From: Methanobacteriota archaeon | GTDB taxonomy: Archaea; Thermoplasmatota; Poseidoniia; Poseidoniales; Poseidoniaceae | Direction of reading: 5' to 3' | DNA length: 64,000 nucleotides | Assembly: GCA_002720095.2 (NCBI GenBank) | Contig: PBGP02000022.1 | Location: 62,001 to 126,000, forward strand | Shown: positions 36,181-45,536 of the stretch, piece after piece | Layout of the letters: every line of letters begins with the position of its first letter | Position numbering within the stretch: position 1 is the first letter of the stretch | Program-made: the position numbers and the translations under genes | The notes under the pieces: model-generated | What the model was told of the DNA's origin: nothing | The model's database searches: none | What the model saw: the letters and a program-made list of their open reading frames with translations, nothing else

Positions 36181-36813
36181 ATGGTGGAAGATTTTGGAAG
36201 AATGACAGTTAAACAATTTCAAACTGCTTTATCAAGCAGTTCACCCACACCAGGTGGAGGATCTGCATCTGGATTAGTACTTGGTAATGCTGCTGCACTA
36301 ACATGCATGGTTTGCGATTTAACAACCAGTAATCCTAAATGGAAAGACGGATGGGCTGCTGCTGAAAAAATACAGAGTATAGCAATACCAATATTATTAG
36401 ATTCAATTGAATTAGCAAATGCAGATTCATTAGCATTTGAAGATGTAATGAAATCTTGGAAATTACCTAAGAATAACAAAGAAGAAGAGGAGTTAAGAAA
36501 AGAAAAAATCGAAGAGGCTTCTTTAAATGCAGCGTTAGCACCACTTGAAATTGCAATTAAGTCCGCAGAAATACTTGAATTATTACCAGAGCTAGCTGAA
36601 AAGGGAAATCCTAATGCTATAACAGATGTTGCAGTCGCAGCGCTACTATCCCATGCCTCATCTAGAGGAGCACTCTATAATGTGAGGATTAACCTACTCG
36701 ACTTGGAACGTCCAGACTTAAATAAAAAAATTAATAAAATTAATACCCAAATAGATTCAAATTTAGAAAAAACATTGAGTATAGTCGAAAAATCACTAAA
36801 CTCCGTTGATTAA
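36181..36813 (+). CDS. Formiminotetrahydrofolate cyclodeaminase
   Basis: Releases ammonia from 5-formimino-THF to give 5,10-methenyl-THF, the second step of formiminoglutamate use. The 210-residue protein has the hallmark SSPTPGGGSASGLVLGNAAALTCM near residue 20 (folate-binding loop) and the helical cyclodeaminase body, with DSLAFEDVM and the C-terminal NPNAITDVAVAA segment. Follows the formiminotransferase gene immediately; the pair equals FTCD of animals split in two. It overlaps the convergent dehydrogenase gene by 18 bases. Confidence 0.92.
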   Translation: MVEDFGRMTVKQFQTALSSSSPTPGGGSASGLVLGNAAALTCMVCDLTTSNPKWKDGWAAAEKIQSIAIPILLDSIELANADSLAFEDVMKSWKLPKNNKEEEELRKEKIEEASLNAALAPLEIAIKSAEILELLPELAEKGNPNAITDVAVAALLSHASSRGALYNVRINLLDLERPDLNKKINKINTQIDSNLEKTLSIVEKSLNSVD

Positions 36814-37767
36814 ATTAGTGGGAAGTTCTCCGTCTAAGGCCATAATTATCTGAGTGGCTGATTCAAGACCAACTCTAATCTGAGCTTCTAGAGTTGATGC
36901 TGCAATATGAGGCGTGCCAACAAAATTTTCACAATTGATTAAGTCATTTTTTAATGCTGGCTCCAATTCAAAAACATCTAGCCCAAGGCTTGTTAATTTG
37001 CCATTATTTAGACAAACAAGTAATTCTTTTTCGTTAACAATTCCACCTCTTGATAGATTGACTATATGATTTCCGCAATTAGAACCATCAGCTCCGGTTT
37101 TTGGCATTAAATTAATCAAATCTTCTCCGATCAAATTTTTAGTTTCTTGACTTAGATTACAATGTATGCTGATATGGGTACAGTTTGAAAATAATTTTTC
37201 TATTGAAGTATAACTAATTGTATTTCCGAATAAATCATGACTCAAATACGGATCATAAGCATGAACAATCATTCCGAATGCTTCTGCTATTTTGGCTACC
37301 TTCCTGGCAATTCTGCCGTAACCAACTAAACCAAGGTTTTTACCGTTCAATTCACTACCCCTCAGATTTTTTTTAGCCCAGATTTTTTTCCGCAAATTTC
37401 TATCTGCTTCTGGTATTCTTCTTACACATGAAATGAGATGCCCGACTGTTAATTCTGCAACACTTTGAGTTGTAGATGATGGAGCGTTCATTACCATAAT
37501 ATCGAATTTATTAGCCACTCTAATATCAATGTTATCTACTCCAACTCCAGCTCTACAAATAAATTTTAAATTACCACCAGAGTTAGCTATTATTGCATTT
37601 TTATCTAAGATTGTAGCGCTTCGGATTATCACTGCATGATATTTACGCAAAGCACCATCAAGAATTTCATCTCTAGTAAAACTAATTTCATCTACGCTAT
37701 AACCTTCCGATTTCAATTTATCTATTGCCACGGCAGCCAATCCATCGGTAACAACAACTCTGTACAT
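36796..37767 (-). CDS. D-3-phosphoglycerate dehydrogenase-like 2-hydroxyacid dehydrogenase
   Basis: NAD-dependent D-2-hydroxyacid dehydrogenase of 323 residues. The substrate domain starts MYRVVVTDGLAAVAID; RAGVGVDNID, the Rossmann segment NLGLVGYGRIARKVAK, catalytic Arg in VNLSRGGIVNE and His in GTPHIAASTLEA are all present. It ends soon after the catalytic core and lacks the ACT regulatory domain of full SerA, so it is a short-form phosphoglycerate dehydrogenase or a related reductase. ATG 37767 is chosen because the family starts there and a TATA-like TCAAAATATTC lies about 25-30 bases upstream; 18 extra residues are possible. An insertion around GADGSNCGN before the VNLSRGG motif is unusual. 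Confidence 0.88.
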   Translation of the reverse strand: MYRVVVTDGLAAVAIDKLKSEGYSVDEISFTRDEILDGALRKYHAVIIRSATILDKNAIIANSGGNLKFICRAGVGVDNIDIRVANKFDIMVMNAPSSTTQSVAELTVGHLISCVRRIPEADRNLRKKIWAKKNLRGSELNGKNLGLVGYGRIARKVAKIAEAFGMIVHAYDPYLSHDLFGNTISYTSIEKLFSNCTHISIHCNLSQETKNLIGEDLINLMPKTGADGSNCGNHIVNLSRGGIVNEKELLVCLNNGKLTSLGLDVFELEPALKNDLINCENFVGTPHIAASTLEAQIRVGLESATQIIMALDGELPTNLINGV

Positions 37768-37845
37768 ATTATTACACGGTAGAACTAACATCATGAATAT
37801 TTTGATAACACTAATATTCAAAAACTAGTTGTTACAGGGTATTTT

Positions 37846-38307
37846 ATGCGAAGATTAACTAAAGCCATAATTAACAATTTAAAGACTGCTGACGCTCATT
37901 GTGATGGGCCTTGTGGAGTTTATGATCCTGCAAGTGCCAGAATTGCAGGTGAGGCTGTACAATCAATGACAAAGAAGATGCTAGAATTAGATCAAAACCA
38001 TAAAGACGATTATAATTCTGCAGCTTATATCAATACAATGAGTAGGTATGCAGCAATTAAGGAAGAAGAAGCACAAAAATGCAAAGATGAATTATTGGTT
38101 CTGTGGACAGATTTTTTTAAGCCTCAACATTTAGAAAACTATCCAAACCTACACGAAACATTTTGGAAAGCCGCTAAACTTTGTAGTGCATGTAAAGTAG
38201 AAGTTTCATCCGAACATGCAAAAGAATTAATGGATTCAATTGAAGAGATTCACAATATTTTTTGGGCCACCAAAGGTAAAGATATTCCTTGGATTAGGGC
38301 ATCTTAG
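37846..38307 (+). CDS. sodN: Nickel superoxide dismutase precursor
   Basis: Ni-containing SOD of 153 residues. After a 17-residue prepeptide (MRRLTKAIINNLKTADA) comes HCDGPCGVY: after cleavage His18 becomes the N-terminus, and Cys19 and Cys23 (positions 2 and 6 of the mature protein) form the Ni-hook, with Tyr26 at position 9. The rest matches the four-helix bundle (DPASARIAGEAVQSM, AYINTMSRYAAIKEEEA, LWTDFFKP). NiSOD occurs in marine bacteria and cyanobacteria and appears in planktonic marine archaea probably by transfer. The sodX-like peptidase follows 7 bases downstream. Confidence 0.96.
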   Translation: MRRLTKAIINNLKTADAHCDGPCGVYDPASARIAGEAVQSMTKKMLELDQNHKDDYNSAAYINTMSRYAAIKEEEAQKCKDELLVLWTDFFKPQHLENYPNLHETFWKAAKLCSACKVEVSSEHAKELMDSIEEIHNIFWATKGKDIPWIRAS

Positions 38308-38314
38308 TGATAAA

Positions 38315-38650
38315 ATGTATGATTTTAGAAAAATATCTAAAATTTTAAGATTCAAAATTCGACCAATCATTGTTAAAGGTCGAAGCATGAATCCTGCAAT
38401 CCAAGACGGCCAAATTGTATGGGTAGATTATAGTAAAGAAGGTTTAATTAAAATTAACATTGGAGATATATTGTTATTCAAAAATCCACAAGGCAAGAAT
38501 CTAATTATAAAGAGAGTATCTAAAATAGATCCCAATAAAGGATACTGGATGACTGGAGATAATAATTTCCCATTGGAAAGTACTGATTCAAACAAATTTG
38601 GTTATGTTAAAAGTGAATATTTGAGGGGTAAAATTTTGTTTCATAATTGA
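38315..38650 (+). CDS. sodX: NiSOD maturation peptidase, S26 type
   Basis: A 111-residue S26-family peptidase lacking a clear TM segment, as expected for the SodX class that trims the NiSOD prepeptide. It has the nucleophile Ser in VKGRSMNPAIQDGQ and the general-base Lys in LIIKRVSKIDP, followed by the GYWMTGDN and LRGKI blocks of signal peptidases. ATG 38315 is chosen; the frame continues upstream through sodN but those residues do not match the family. Operon with sodN. Confidence 0.92.
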   Translation: MYDFRKISKILRFKIRPIIVKGRSMNPAIQDGQIVWVDYSKEGLIKINIGDILLFKNPQGKNLIIKRVSKIDPNKGYWMTGDNNFPLESTDSNKFGYVKSEYLRGKILFHN

Positions 38651-38705
38651 CAATTTTATAGAGAATTAACCTTATTGATTAATGAACTAATGCGTGTCGC
38701 AGTAT

Positions 38706-39809
38706 ATGGCAACTGATATTGAACTTATTCAAATTTTATCAGCGATAGGAATTTTGCTAATTCCGATATTAGTTGCTATTCCGATAAGGATAATCTGGAA
38801 AAGGTACGTAGGTGGAGCATATCAACACGAAGAATATAGAAGATTACTGAGTCTAGTTGTCAATGCTGGGCATTCTCTATCACAATTTAGAGATCAACTT
38901 GATGAAGCTGCTAGGCGAAGGAGGATACCAAAGGAGCGGCAAAAATTAATTGAAACTGACTTCTTATTCCCACTGAAAACACCACATTTTATTCTTCTTC
39001 CAAGTTTATTTTTCACACCAATTGTATTACTTTTTGCAACTCCTCTATTTCTATTAGCATTACCATTATTAGCACTAGCTGAGTACATTTTGATTAGGAA
39101 AGGCTTACTCACTTACATTATTCTACAATTTTTACATATATCTAAATGGCAGTTAATTCATATTCCTAGAGCTAGACATAATGAAGATGAACTAAGAGGA
39201 GATATCGTAGCATTTAGTAAAATGTTAATGACAGTATACCTAGGATTATTTGCATGGTTGATTGTACACTGGATTTTCCGAGGTTTAGATTATTGGGTGA
39301 TTATTCTGATTTCAGGAACATCCTACTTAATTTTATTATCTACACTGGGAGTAATTAAAACTGCAATAGACACAGAGTTCGTATTTGCTGACCCGGCAGG
39401 TACAGCAATAATTCCAATTGAAAGATTCTTTAGAGAACTATTGGAGCCGCTTGTAGGTATTGGCTTACTATTTTTATTAATTAGAGATTTAACTGCATTA
39501 TTTCGTGAAGGAGGTGATTTAATTTTATTTTCTTTATCGATTCTGATTGTTCTATTTAGTGTTACACTAGTTGGCATTGGTGTCGAAGTTGGACATGCCA
39601 CAAGGAGAAAAAAATCAATACACTCAGAATTTAGTGAAAAATTAATTAAATCATGTAAACCAAAAACATACTTTTTTTTAAGAGAAAAAGGTCTGATTAA
39701 GTTTATTGAATATGGTCCGACTCCATTGGATATAAATCTAAGAAATAATTTAAGAAAGGAAGCTCCATTTACTAAATCAAAAATAGGTACAGTTGATTCT
39801 ATAGATTAA
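38706..39809 (+). CDS. Polytopic membrane protein of unknown function
   Basis: About 367 residues with roughly seven hydrophobic segments: ILSAIGILLIPILVAIPI at the start, IVLLFATPLFLLALPLLAL, MLMTVYLGLFAWLIVHWIF, VIILISGTSYLILLSTLGVI, LVGIGLLFLLI and LILFSLSILIVLFSVTLVGIGV. A charged helical loop of about 60 residues (EEYRRLLSL...EAARRRRIPKE) lies between TM1 and TM2. ATG 38706 is preferred to GTG 38694. No family recognised; tail abuts the IscA-like gene. Confidence 0.7.
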   Translation: MATDIELIQILSAIGILLIPILVAIPIRIIWKRYVGGAYQHEEYRRLLSLVVNAGHSLSQFRDQLDEAARRRRIPKERQKLIETDFLFPLKTPHFILLPSLFFTPIVLLFATPLFLLALPLLALAEYILIRKGLLTYIILQFLHISKWQLIHIPRARHNEDELRGDIVAFSKMLMTVYLGLFAWLIVHWIFRGLDYWVIILISGTSYLILLSTLGVIKTAIDTEFVFADPAGTAIIPIERFFRELLEPLVGIGLLFLLIRDLTALFREGGDLILFSLSILIVLFSVTLVGIGVEVGHATRRKKSIHSEFSEKLIKSCKPKTYFFLREKGLIKFIEYGPTPLDINLRNNLRKEAPFTKSKIGTVDSID

Positions 39810-40202
39810 TTACCTAAAGCTTTCTCCACATCCACAACTCTTAGACGCATTGGGGTTGTTTAACTTGAAACCACCACCCATTAATTTTTCTTCATAATCT
39901 ATTTCTACACCATCGAGTAAACTCGAAGCTGTTTTTGGTACAAAAATTTGAATTCCTCCATACATCAACTCAAAGTGCTCTTCACCATTGACTGGCTCTA
40001 TAATTTGTAAATCGTACTTATATCCAGAACATCCGCCTGATAATACATCCACAAGCAAAGCGGAGTTAGAATCACTACCCATAACATCAAAAAGCATTTT
40101 TTGAGCTTTATCTGTTAATGTTAATGTTATGTCTTTAATTTCTGGGGTTACTACCTGTAAAGGTGAAGTTGAAGGGCAAGTCCCGCAGTCTACGTCTGCC
40201 AT
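39810..40202 (-). CDS. A-type iron-sulfur carrier protein (IscA/ErpA/HesB)
   Basis: Delivers [Fe-S] clusters to target proteins. The 130-residue protein has a CGTC-containing N-terminal extension (MADVDCGTCPS), then LLVDVLSGGCSGYKYDL with the first conserved Cys and NPNASKSCGCGESFR with the CxC pair at the C-terminus. The core begins at ITLTLTDKAQKM. The extra Cys in the N-terminal extension is unusual for this family but not diagnostic. Divergently placed relative to no near partner; it precedes the molybdoenzyme by 53 bases. Confidence 0.93.
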   Translation of the reverse strand: MADVDCGTCPSTSPLQVVTPEIKDITLTLTDKAQKMLFDVMGSDSNSALLVDVLSGGCSGYKYDLQIIEPVNGEEHFELMYGGIQIFVPKTASSLLDGVEIDYEEKLMGGGFKLNNPNASKSCGCGESFR

Positions 40203-40255
40203 GATAGTTGTATTAATAAGACATTTAAAAATCCTTCATCACACCGATTGAAGTT

Positions 40256-42541
40256 TTATTGATTCGAAGCTTCTAATCTCACGGGGATACTTTTTGAGGC
40301 TGGTGTATTAGACTTTCTAGCAACATGACCAATTGGAACTAATGGATTAGCCTCTGGAAAATATGTGGCAATACATCCATTTGGAATTTCATATTTCATG
40401 ATTTTAAATCCATCAACGACCCTTGCTACTCCGTCGGAATCACTAATAATTTTAACCATTTGCGAGTTCTTGAAACCTAATTTGTTGATGTCATTTTCGT
40501 TCATTAATACAACATATCTATTTCCCTTAATACCTCTGTATCTATCATCTAAACCGTAAACAGTAGTGTTATATTGATCATGGCTTCTTATTGTCATCAT
40601 TGTCAAATAACCATCTTTATTGATGTTATTTGGTATCTCTGTAATACTAAAACAAGCTTTGTTTTCAGATGTTAAAAATTCTTGTCTATCTTTTGGAGGG
40701 TTAGGTAAATAAAATCCTAAATTCTGTTTAATTCTATTATTATAATCTTCAAATCCAGGAATACAATCTTCAATATTATCTCGAATATTATCATAATCAC
40801 TAATTAAAAAATCCCAATCAATTTTACTGTCAATTAGAGTGCTTTTGGCCATATTACCGACAATGCTAACCTCGCTCATTAGTCTATTAGATGCTGGTTT
40901 TAGCCTTCCCTCGGATTTATGAACATAACCCATCGAATTTTCCACAGTTACAAACTGTTTCTTACCATGAATAATATCCTCTTCTGTTCTTCCTAAACAA
41001 GGTAAAATAAGTGCTTTTTTACCCGTAATGAGATGAGAGCGATTTAATTTGGTAGATATTTGCACACTTAGAGTAGTTTTTCTGATAGATTCTGCAGTAT
41101 AATCTGTATCTGGAGTAGCAGAAATAAAATTTCCTCCCAGTCCAATAAAAATTTTTACTACACCTTCATTCATAGCCTTAATTGAATCTACCGTATCATA
41201 TCCATGTTTATATGGTGGTTTGAAACCAAACTTTTTACCTATATTATCTAGAAAGTCTTTTTTTGGCTTTTCCCATATTCCCATTGTCCGATCACCTTGG
41301 ACGTTTGAATGACCTCTAACTGGGCAAACCCCAGAACCTTCTTTACCAATATTACCACCTAAAAGCAGTAAGTTAACCGCTTCCTTAACATTATCGACTC
41401 CATTAACATGTTGTGTTAAACCCATTGCCCAACAAATAATAATCGATTCTGAAATTGAGAATAATTCTCCGACTTCTTCAATTAATTCTCTGTTAATGCC
41501 AGAACTAGCTACTATTTCTTCCCAAGATATTTTTTTGATTGAATTTGAGTATAATTCAAAATTAATTGTTTTGTTCTTGATAAATTTATCATCAAAAACT
41601 TGAATGCCATTTGCATTTTTTTTGAGTAAGTATTTACCTATTCCCTTCATTAATGCTACATCACCATTTATTTTAACAGGTAAATGTAAATCAGCTAGTT
41701 TTGTAGACTTAAATGATAATTTCATATAATCTTGAGGATGCTTAAATCTCACTAATCCAGCTTCAGGAAGTGGATTTATGTGAATAATTTTACCACCATT
41801 TTTCTTAGTCTTTTCCAAAGCTGACAGCATACGAGGATGATTTGTACCTGGATTTTGACCCATAACTACAACTAAAGAGCTTTTTTCAAAATCATCCAAC
41901 CTTACAGTACCCTTTCCGATACCAATTGTTTCTGTTAAACCAGATCCACTTGATTCATGACACATATTAGAACAATCTGGCAAATTATTTGTCCCAAATG
42001 ATCTTACAAAAAGTTGGTATAAAAATGCTGCTTCATTACTAGTTCTGCCAGAAGTATAAAATATTGCTTCATCTGGAGAATTTAAACTATTTAATTCTTC
42101 AGAGATCAACATAAAGGCATCATCCCAAGATATTTCTTCGTAATAATCAGACCCTTCTTTTTTGTACATCGGATTAGTTAGTCTACCTTGATTATTCAGC
42201 CAATAATCAGATTTATTAGATAATTCAGATATAGAGTATTTTTTGAAAAATTTAGTTGTAATCGATTTTTTCATTGCTTCATCTGCCACTGCTTTAGCTC
42301 CATTTTCACAGAATTCAAACATTGTCCTCTCATCATCAGGATCTGGCCAAGCGCATCCTGGGCAATCAAATCCTTCCTTTTGATTTACTAATGTAAGTGT
42401 CTTAATTGTTCTGAGAATACCCATTTTTTTAATGCCGTGTTTAGAAGTTGAAATAATGGCAGGTATTCCAGCTGCTTTTTTTTTAATTTTCCGCTGGCGT
42501 GATTTAACTTTATCAGCTGGTGCTCTATGTGACTCTTTCAC
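40256..42541 (-). CDS. Molybdopterin oxidoreductase, formate dehydrogenase alpha-like (YdeP/FdhF2 type)
   Basis: 761-residue member of the molybdopterin oxidoreductase family called formate dehydrogenase-like alpha. N-terminal cysteines CPGC and FEFC fit the Fe-S binding region; the molybdenum-ligand Cys lies in SNMCHESSGSGLTETIGIGKG, then GQNPGTNHPRML, GNIGKEGSGVCPVRGHSNVQGDR and the guanine-dinucleotide domain with YNTTVYGLDDRYRGIKG. Starts at GTG 42541, with no upstream ATG. FdhD follows upstream on the same strand. Physiological substrate is unknown in this clade; formate is one option, and no electron-transfer subunit is adjacent. Confidence 0.88.
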   Translation of the reverse strand: MKESHRAPADKVKSRQRKIKKKAAGIPAIISTSKHGIKKMGILRTIKTLTLVNQKEGFDCPGCAWPDPDDERTMFEFCENGAKAVADEAMKKSITTKFFKKYSISELSNKSDYWLNNQGRLTNPMYKKEGSDYYEEISWDDAFMLISEELNSLNSPDEAIFYTSGRTSNEAAFLYQLFVRSFGTNNLPDCSNMCHESSGSGLTETIGIGKGTVRLDDFEKSSLVVVMGQNPGTNHPRMLSALEKTKKNGGKIIHINPLPEAGLVRFKHPQDYMKLSFKSTKLADLHLPVKINGDVALMKGIGKYLLKKNANGIQVFDDKFIKNKTINFELYSNSIKKISWEEIVASSGINRELIEEVGELFSISESIIICWAMGLTQHVNGVDNVKEAVNLLLLGGNIGKEGSGVCPVRGHSNVQGDRTMGIWEKPKKDFLDNIGKKFGFKPPYKHGYDTVDSIKAMNEGVVKIFIGLGGNFISATPDTDYTAESIRKTTLSVQISTKLNRSHLITGKKALILPCLGRTEEDIIHGKKQFVTVENSMGYVHKSEGRLKPASNRLMSEVSIVGNMAKSTLIDSKIDWDFLISDYDNIRDNIEDCIPGFEDYNNRIKQNLGFYLPNPPKDRQEFLTSENKACFSITEIPNNINKDGYLTMMTIRSHDQYNTTVYGLDDRYRGIKGNRYVVLMNENDINKLGFKNSQMVKIISDSDGVARVVDGFKIMKYEIPNGCIATYFPEANPLVPIGHVARKSNTPASKSIPVRLEASNQ

Positions 42542-42561
42542 GTACTGACGTAAAAGTCACA

Positions 42562-43395
42562 TTAGTTAATGTTTGAGAATATTATTGCTTCATTAGTGTA
42601 AATATTATATCCATTTTTACTTACAAATCCGATTAAAGCAATTGATGAAGAAGCAGCTAAATCAATCGCAAGAGATGTGGGCGCTCCCACGCTAATCATT
42701 ATTTGAATTCCTGCCATTGCAGCTTTCTGAACCATCTCATAACTGGCTCTTCCAGAAAGGCATGCCCCCAATATTTCTGAATAACGGTTCTCTAGATAGA
42801 TTGAACCTATTGCCTTATCCAAAGCATTATGCCTGCCTACATCTTCTTCTACTAATATTATATCTCCATATTTATCAAATAAACCAATTCCATGAACTCC
42901 ACCAGTTTTCGAAAATAGCTTCTGTTTTTCTCTCATTTTTTGACATATTATTTTAATTTGATTTGGTTCAATCATTGAATTTCTGGTAAAACTTACAGGA
43001 GGAATTTTCTTGAGTACATCGTCTAAGCTATTTTTTCCGCAGATTCCGCAACTAGAATTTGACACAAAGTTTCTGCTAATATCTGAAATTTCTGGCATTT
43101 CATCTGAAGCGAAGATAAATTCTATTTTATTTTCCGAAGACTCATAATTTAACTTACTAACAGAATTCTTGTGAATAATTCCTTCTGTAATTAGAAAACC
43201 AACAGCTAATTTTAAATCATCTCCTGGAGTTCTCATTAAAATTGTAATATTAGTTGATTCACCTTTATCATTTTTAAAAGATATTTCCAGTGGTAACTCG
43301 ACTGCAACATGATCAGTTTTTAATTTTATACTATTTTTATTAAATCTTCTAGAAATAATAGTACTAAATTTTTTTTCATTTCCCATAACAATCAT
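42562..43395 (-). CDS. fdhD: FdhD sulfurtransferase for formate dehydrogenase
   Basis: Passes sulfur from a cysteine desulfurase to the molybdenum cofactor of formate dehydrogenase-like enzymes. The 277-residue protein has the catalytic SCGICGK (C116, C119), PLEISF, the GDDLKLAVGFLITEGII segment, TGGVHGIGLF, EEDVGRHNALDKAIG and LSGRASYEMVQKAAMAGI. Head of the fdhD-oxidoreductase pair; the gap is 20 bases. An in-frame ATG at 43386 is a second start option. Confidence 0.95.
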   Translation of the reverse strand: MIVMGNEKKFSTIISRRFNKNSIKLKTDHVAVELPLEISFKNDKGESTNITILMRTPGDDLKLAVGFLITEGIIHKNSVSKLNYESSENKIEFIFASDEMPEISDISRNFVSNSSCGICGKNSLDDVLKKIPPVSFTRNSMIEPNQIKIICQKMREKQKLFSKTGGVHGIGLFDKYGDIILVEEDVGRHNALDKAIGSIYLENRYSEILGACLSGRASYEMVQKAAMAGIQIMISVGAPTSLAIDLAASSSIALIGFVSKNGYNIYTNEAIIFSNIN

Positions 43396-43396
43396 T

Positions 43397-45421
43397 TTAA
43401 TTTTTATGTAACTTTTTACATATTTTTATTTGACTTTTTACACGAGAAATTGTTTCACTATCAGAAAGCCTTGGGATTGCCTGTTCAAAACAATTAATTG
43501 CATCTTGATAAGATTTTAATTCTGCATAGGACACTCCAAGATTGTATAATACTAAACCTGAAACACTGGAAGGGTCTAACATCATTGCTTCATGATAAGA
43601 ATTTATACTCTCAGCGTACATCTTCATACCATAAAATGCACTTCCTTTACCATTTATTATTTTTATTTTTAGATTTAAATCCTCAGATACTTGAGTTAGT
43701 GATTTATCATAACAACTTATTGCCTCAGAAAATTTATTTTCTGACATTAACAATAAACCTTTGTTGTACCATTCAACAGCATTATCTCCTAAATCATGAA
43801 TTTCATTAGATAATTTGGGAAGGTTGCTCGCAGCAGATTGTAAATCAACGAAATTTTTATTATGGTCCTCATCGGATTCAGATTTTTGATTGATTCGATC
43901 TGGATTTAGTAAATTTTCAAAACTTTCACTGGTACTTGATAGTTCTTCGGCTTTAATTTTACACTTTTCTGATTTATCATACTCACCAATTCGTTCCAAA
44001 GAACGAGAAAGTCCTGACCAAATTCTAGATTCCTTAGGGTTTTCAACAATTAATTTCTTCCATTGCTCGACAGATTCAACATGTTGATCGGCAAAAAACA
44101 TAGCTTCGGCAATTAAAATTGATTCATCTAGTGACATATCATCTTTCAAATGGAGTAATGCTTCTTTTGCTAATGAAGGCCCTTCTTTTATGGTTAGTGG
44201 TTGTTCAATTGTTCCTAACACGCTCGACTCTGACTTTGCTAGGGACAACAATAATCTGACAAATTCTAAACGGTTTGGATGAGAGCTATTCTCTCTAAGT
44301 AATGTTCTATATCCTTTTAATTCTAAATCAGACCTACCTAATTCTTTTGCAGTATTAACTAGATTGTTTGCCGCTTTTAGATAATCAGAATCTATTTCAA
44401 GAGCCTTTTCGAAGTAAAATAAAGATTCTTCTAATTTTGATGATTTTTTCAACATAACTCCTAAATTATGATTTGCTGTAGATGAAAATGGATTCAATTC
44501 AATTGATTTTTTAAGGTCAATTATTGCAGAGTTTAAATCATTCATCTTAGCTTTAGCTCCCCCAGACAAAGCCCATATCGGTGCAAATTCAGCTTGATTC
44601 TTTAATTGAGGTTTAGCCAATTCAACAGCCTTCTCATAATCTCCGTTTTTAATTAATTCTTTTAATTCAGCTTCTAATGTAACAACATCCACACTAATTG
44701 ATTCAGCTTCCTTTGGTATTTTTGAATCAATAAACTTTACTGTTCTTGCTGCATTTTCTAATTCACCCCTGTCAAGAAATAAATTTGTATCTCTATCATG
44801 AAGTGTTGCTTCTCGTAGCAGCTGTTCTTTACTTTCTAAATTGTGTATCTCCATAATCTCATTTAAATCATCAGCATCAAATTCATATGAACTAATTTCT
44901 TTTGGGCCCCCCTCAAAATTAATTTCTTCTCCTTTTTGAGGAGGTATAATTATTGCAGCGTTAGGGGCTTTACCAGATTTTGATGAACCCCAACCGCTAA
45001 CTTCTTTCCAATCTTTTGCAGGTGATTTTTGAACCACTCCTGCCGACTTATCAACAATAGCTTTTAGGAGTGGATGGCTATCAAAAGTGCTCATTGCATT
45101 TAAAGCCCATTTGGTAGCTTCAGAGTTGTCACCAATCCTGTCAAGTAAAACTGCTAAATTTGCTGCAGCAGGAGCAAATGATGAATCTAAGTCCAAAGAT
45201 ATCTCAAATGATTGCTGAGCTCCTTTTAGATCCCCTTTAGTTTCTAACAGTACACCCCTGTTGAACCAAGCCAAACTTTGACTTGGATCCAAGCTTATTA
45301 CATGGTTGAAAACCCTAAGTGATTCGGCATAGCGTCCTTTTCTATAGAAATATTCTCCCTCTGAAATTAATTTATCAATGCCTTGCTCAGCATTTCCATC
45401 TATTATTTCATCAACGCTCAT
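43397..45421 (-). CDS. TPR-repeat scaffold protein
   Basis: A 674-residue soluble protein built mainly of tetratricopeptide repeats. Clear repeats include AESLRVFNHVISLDPSQSLA (near 35-70), FEISLDLDSSFAPAAANLAV, LKKSIELNPFSSTANHNLGV, FEKALEIDSDYLKAANNL, and C-terminal units near 550-670 such as EAISCYDKSL and ESINSYHEAMMLDPSSVSG. A Ser/Gly/Pro-rich linker lies at about 135-175. No catalytic domain seen. Its stop lies 1 base after the FdhD start region but on the same strand, so cotranscription with fdhD is possible. Confidence 0.88.
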   Translation of the reverse strand: MSVDEIIDGNAEQGIDKLISEGEYFYRKGRYAESLRVFNHVISLDPSQSLAWFNRGVLLETKGDLKGAQQSFEISLDLDSSFAPAAANLAVLLDRIGDNSEATKWALNAMSTFDSHPLLKAIVDKSAGVVQKSPAKDWKEVSGWGSSKSGKAPNAAIIIPPQKGEEINFEGGPKEISSYEFDADDLNEIMEIHNLESKEQLLREATLHDRDTNLFLDRGELENAARTVKFIDSKIPKEAESISVDVVTLEAELKELIKNGDYEKAVELAKPQLKNQAEFAPIWALSGGAKAKMNDLNSAIIDLKKSIELNPFSSTANHNLGVMLKKSSKLEESLFYFEKALEIDSDYLKAANNLVNTAKELGRSDLELKGYRTLLRENSSHPNRLEFVRLLLSLAKSESSVLGTIEQPLTIKEGPSLAKEALLHLKDDMSLDESILIAEAMFFADQHVESVEQWKKLIVENPKESRIWSGLSRSLERIGEYDKSEKCKIKAEELSSTSESFENLLNPDRINQKSESDEDHNKNFVDLQSAASNLPKLSNEIHDLGDNAVEWYNKGLLLMSENKFSEAISCYDKSLTQVSEDLNLKIKIINGKGSAFYGMKMYAESINSYHEAMMLDPSSVSGLVLYNLGVSYAELKSYQDAINCFEQAIPRLSDSETISRVKSQIKICKKLHKN

Positions 45422-45536
45422 TTATTATCCCTGAACGTTTACCCGTAATTATCATTTGGTATAGAATCATCTCTGAGATATAATTTAACAATAAAAATAT
45501 AAAAACATTAAATAATACTATATCGCCAATTAAATT

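Noticed and set aside
42546-42559. TGAC-GTAAAA-GTCA inverted repeat upstream of the molybdoenzyme
   Set aside because: Four-base arms are too short to stand out in AT-rich DNA.
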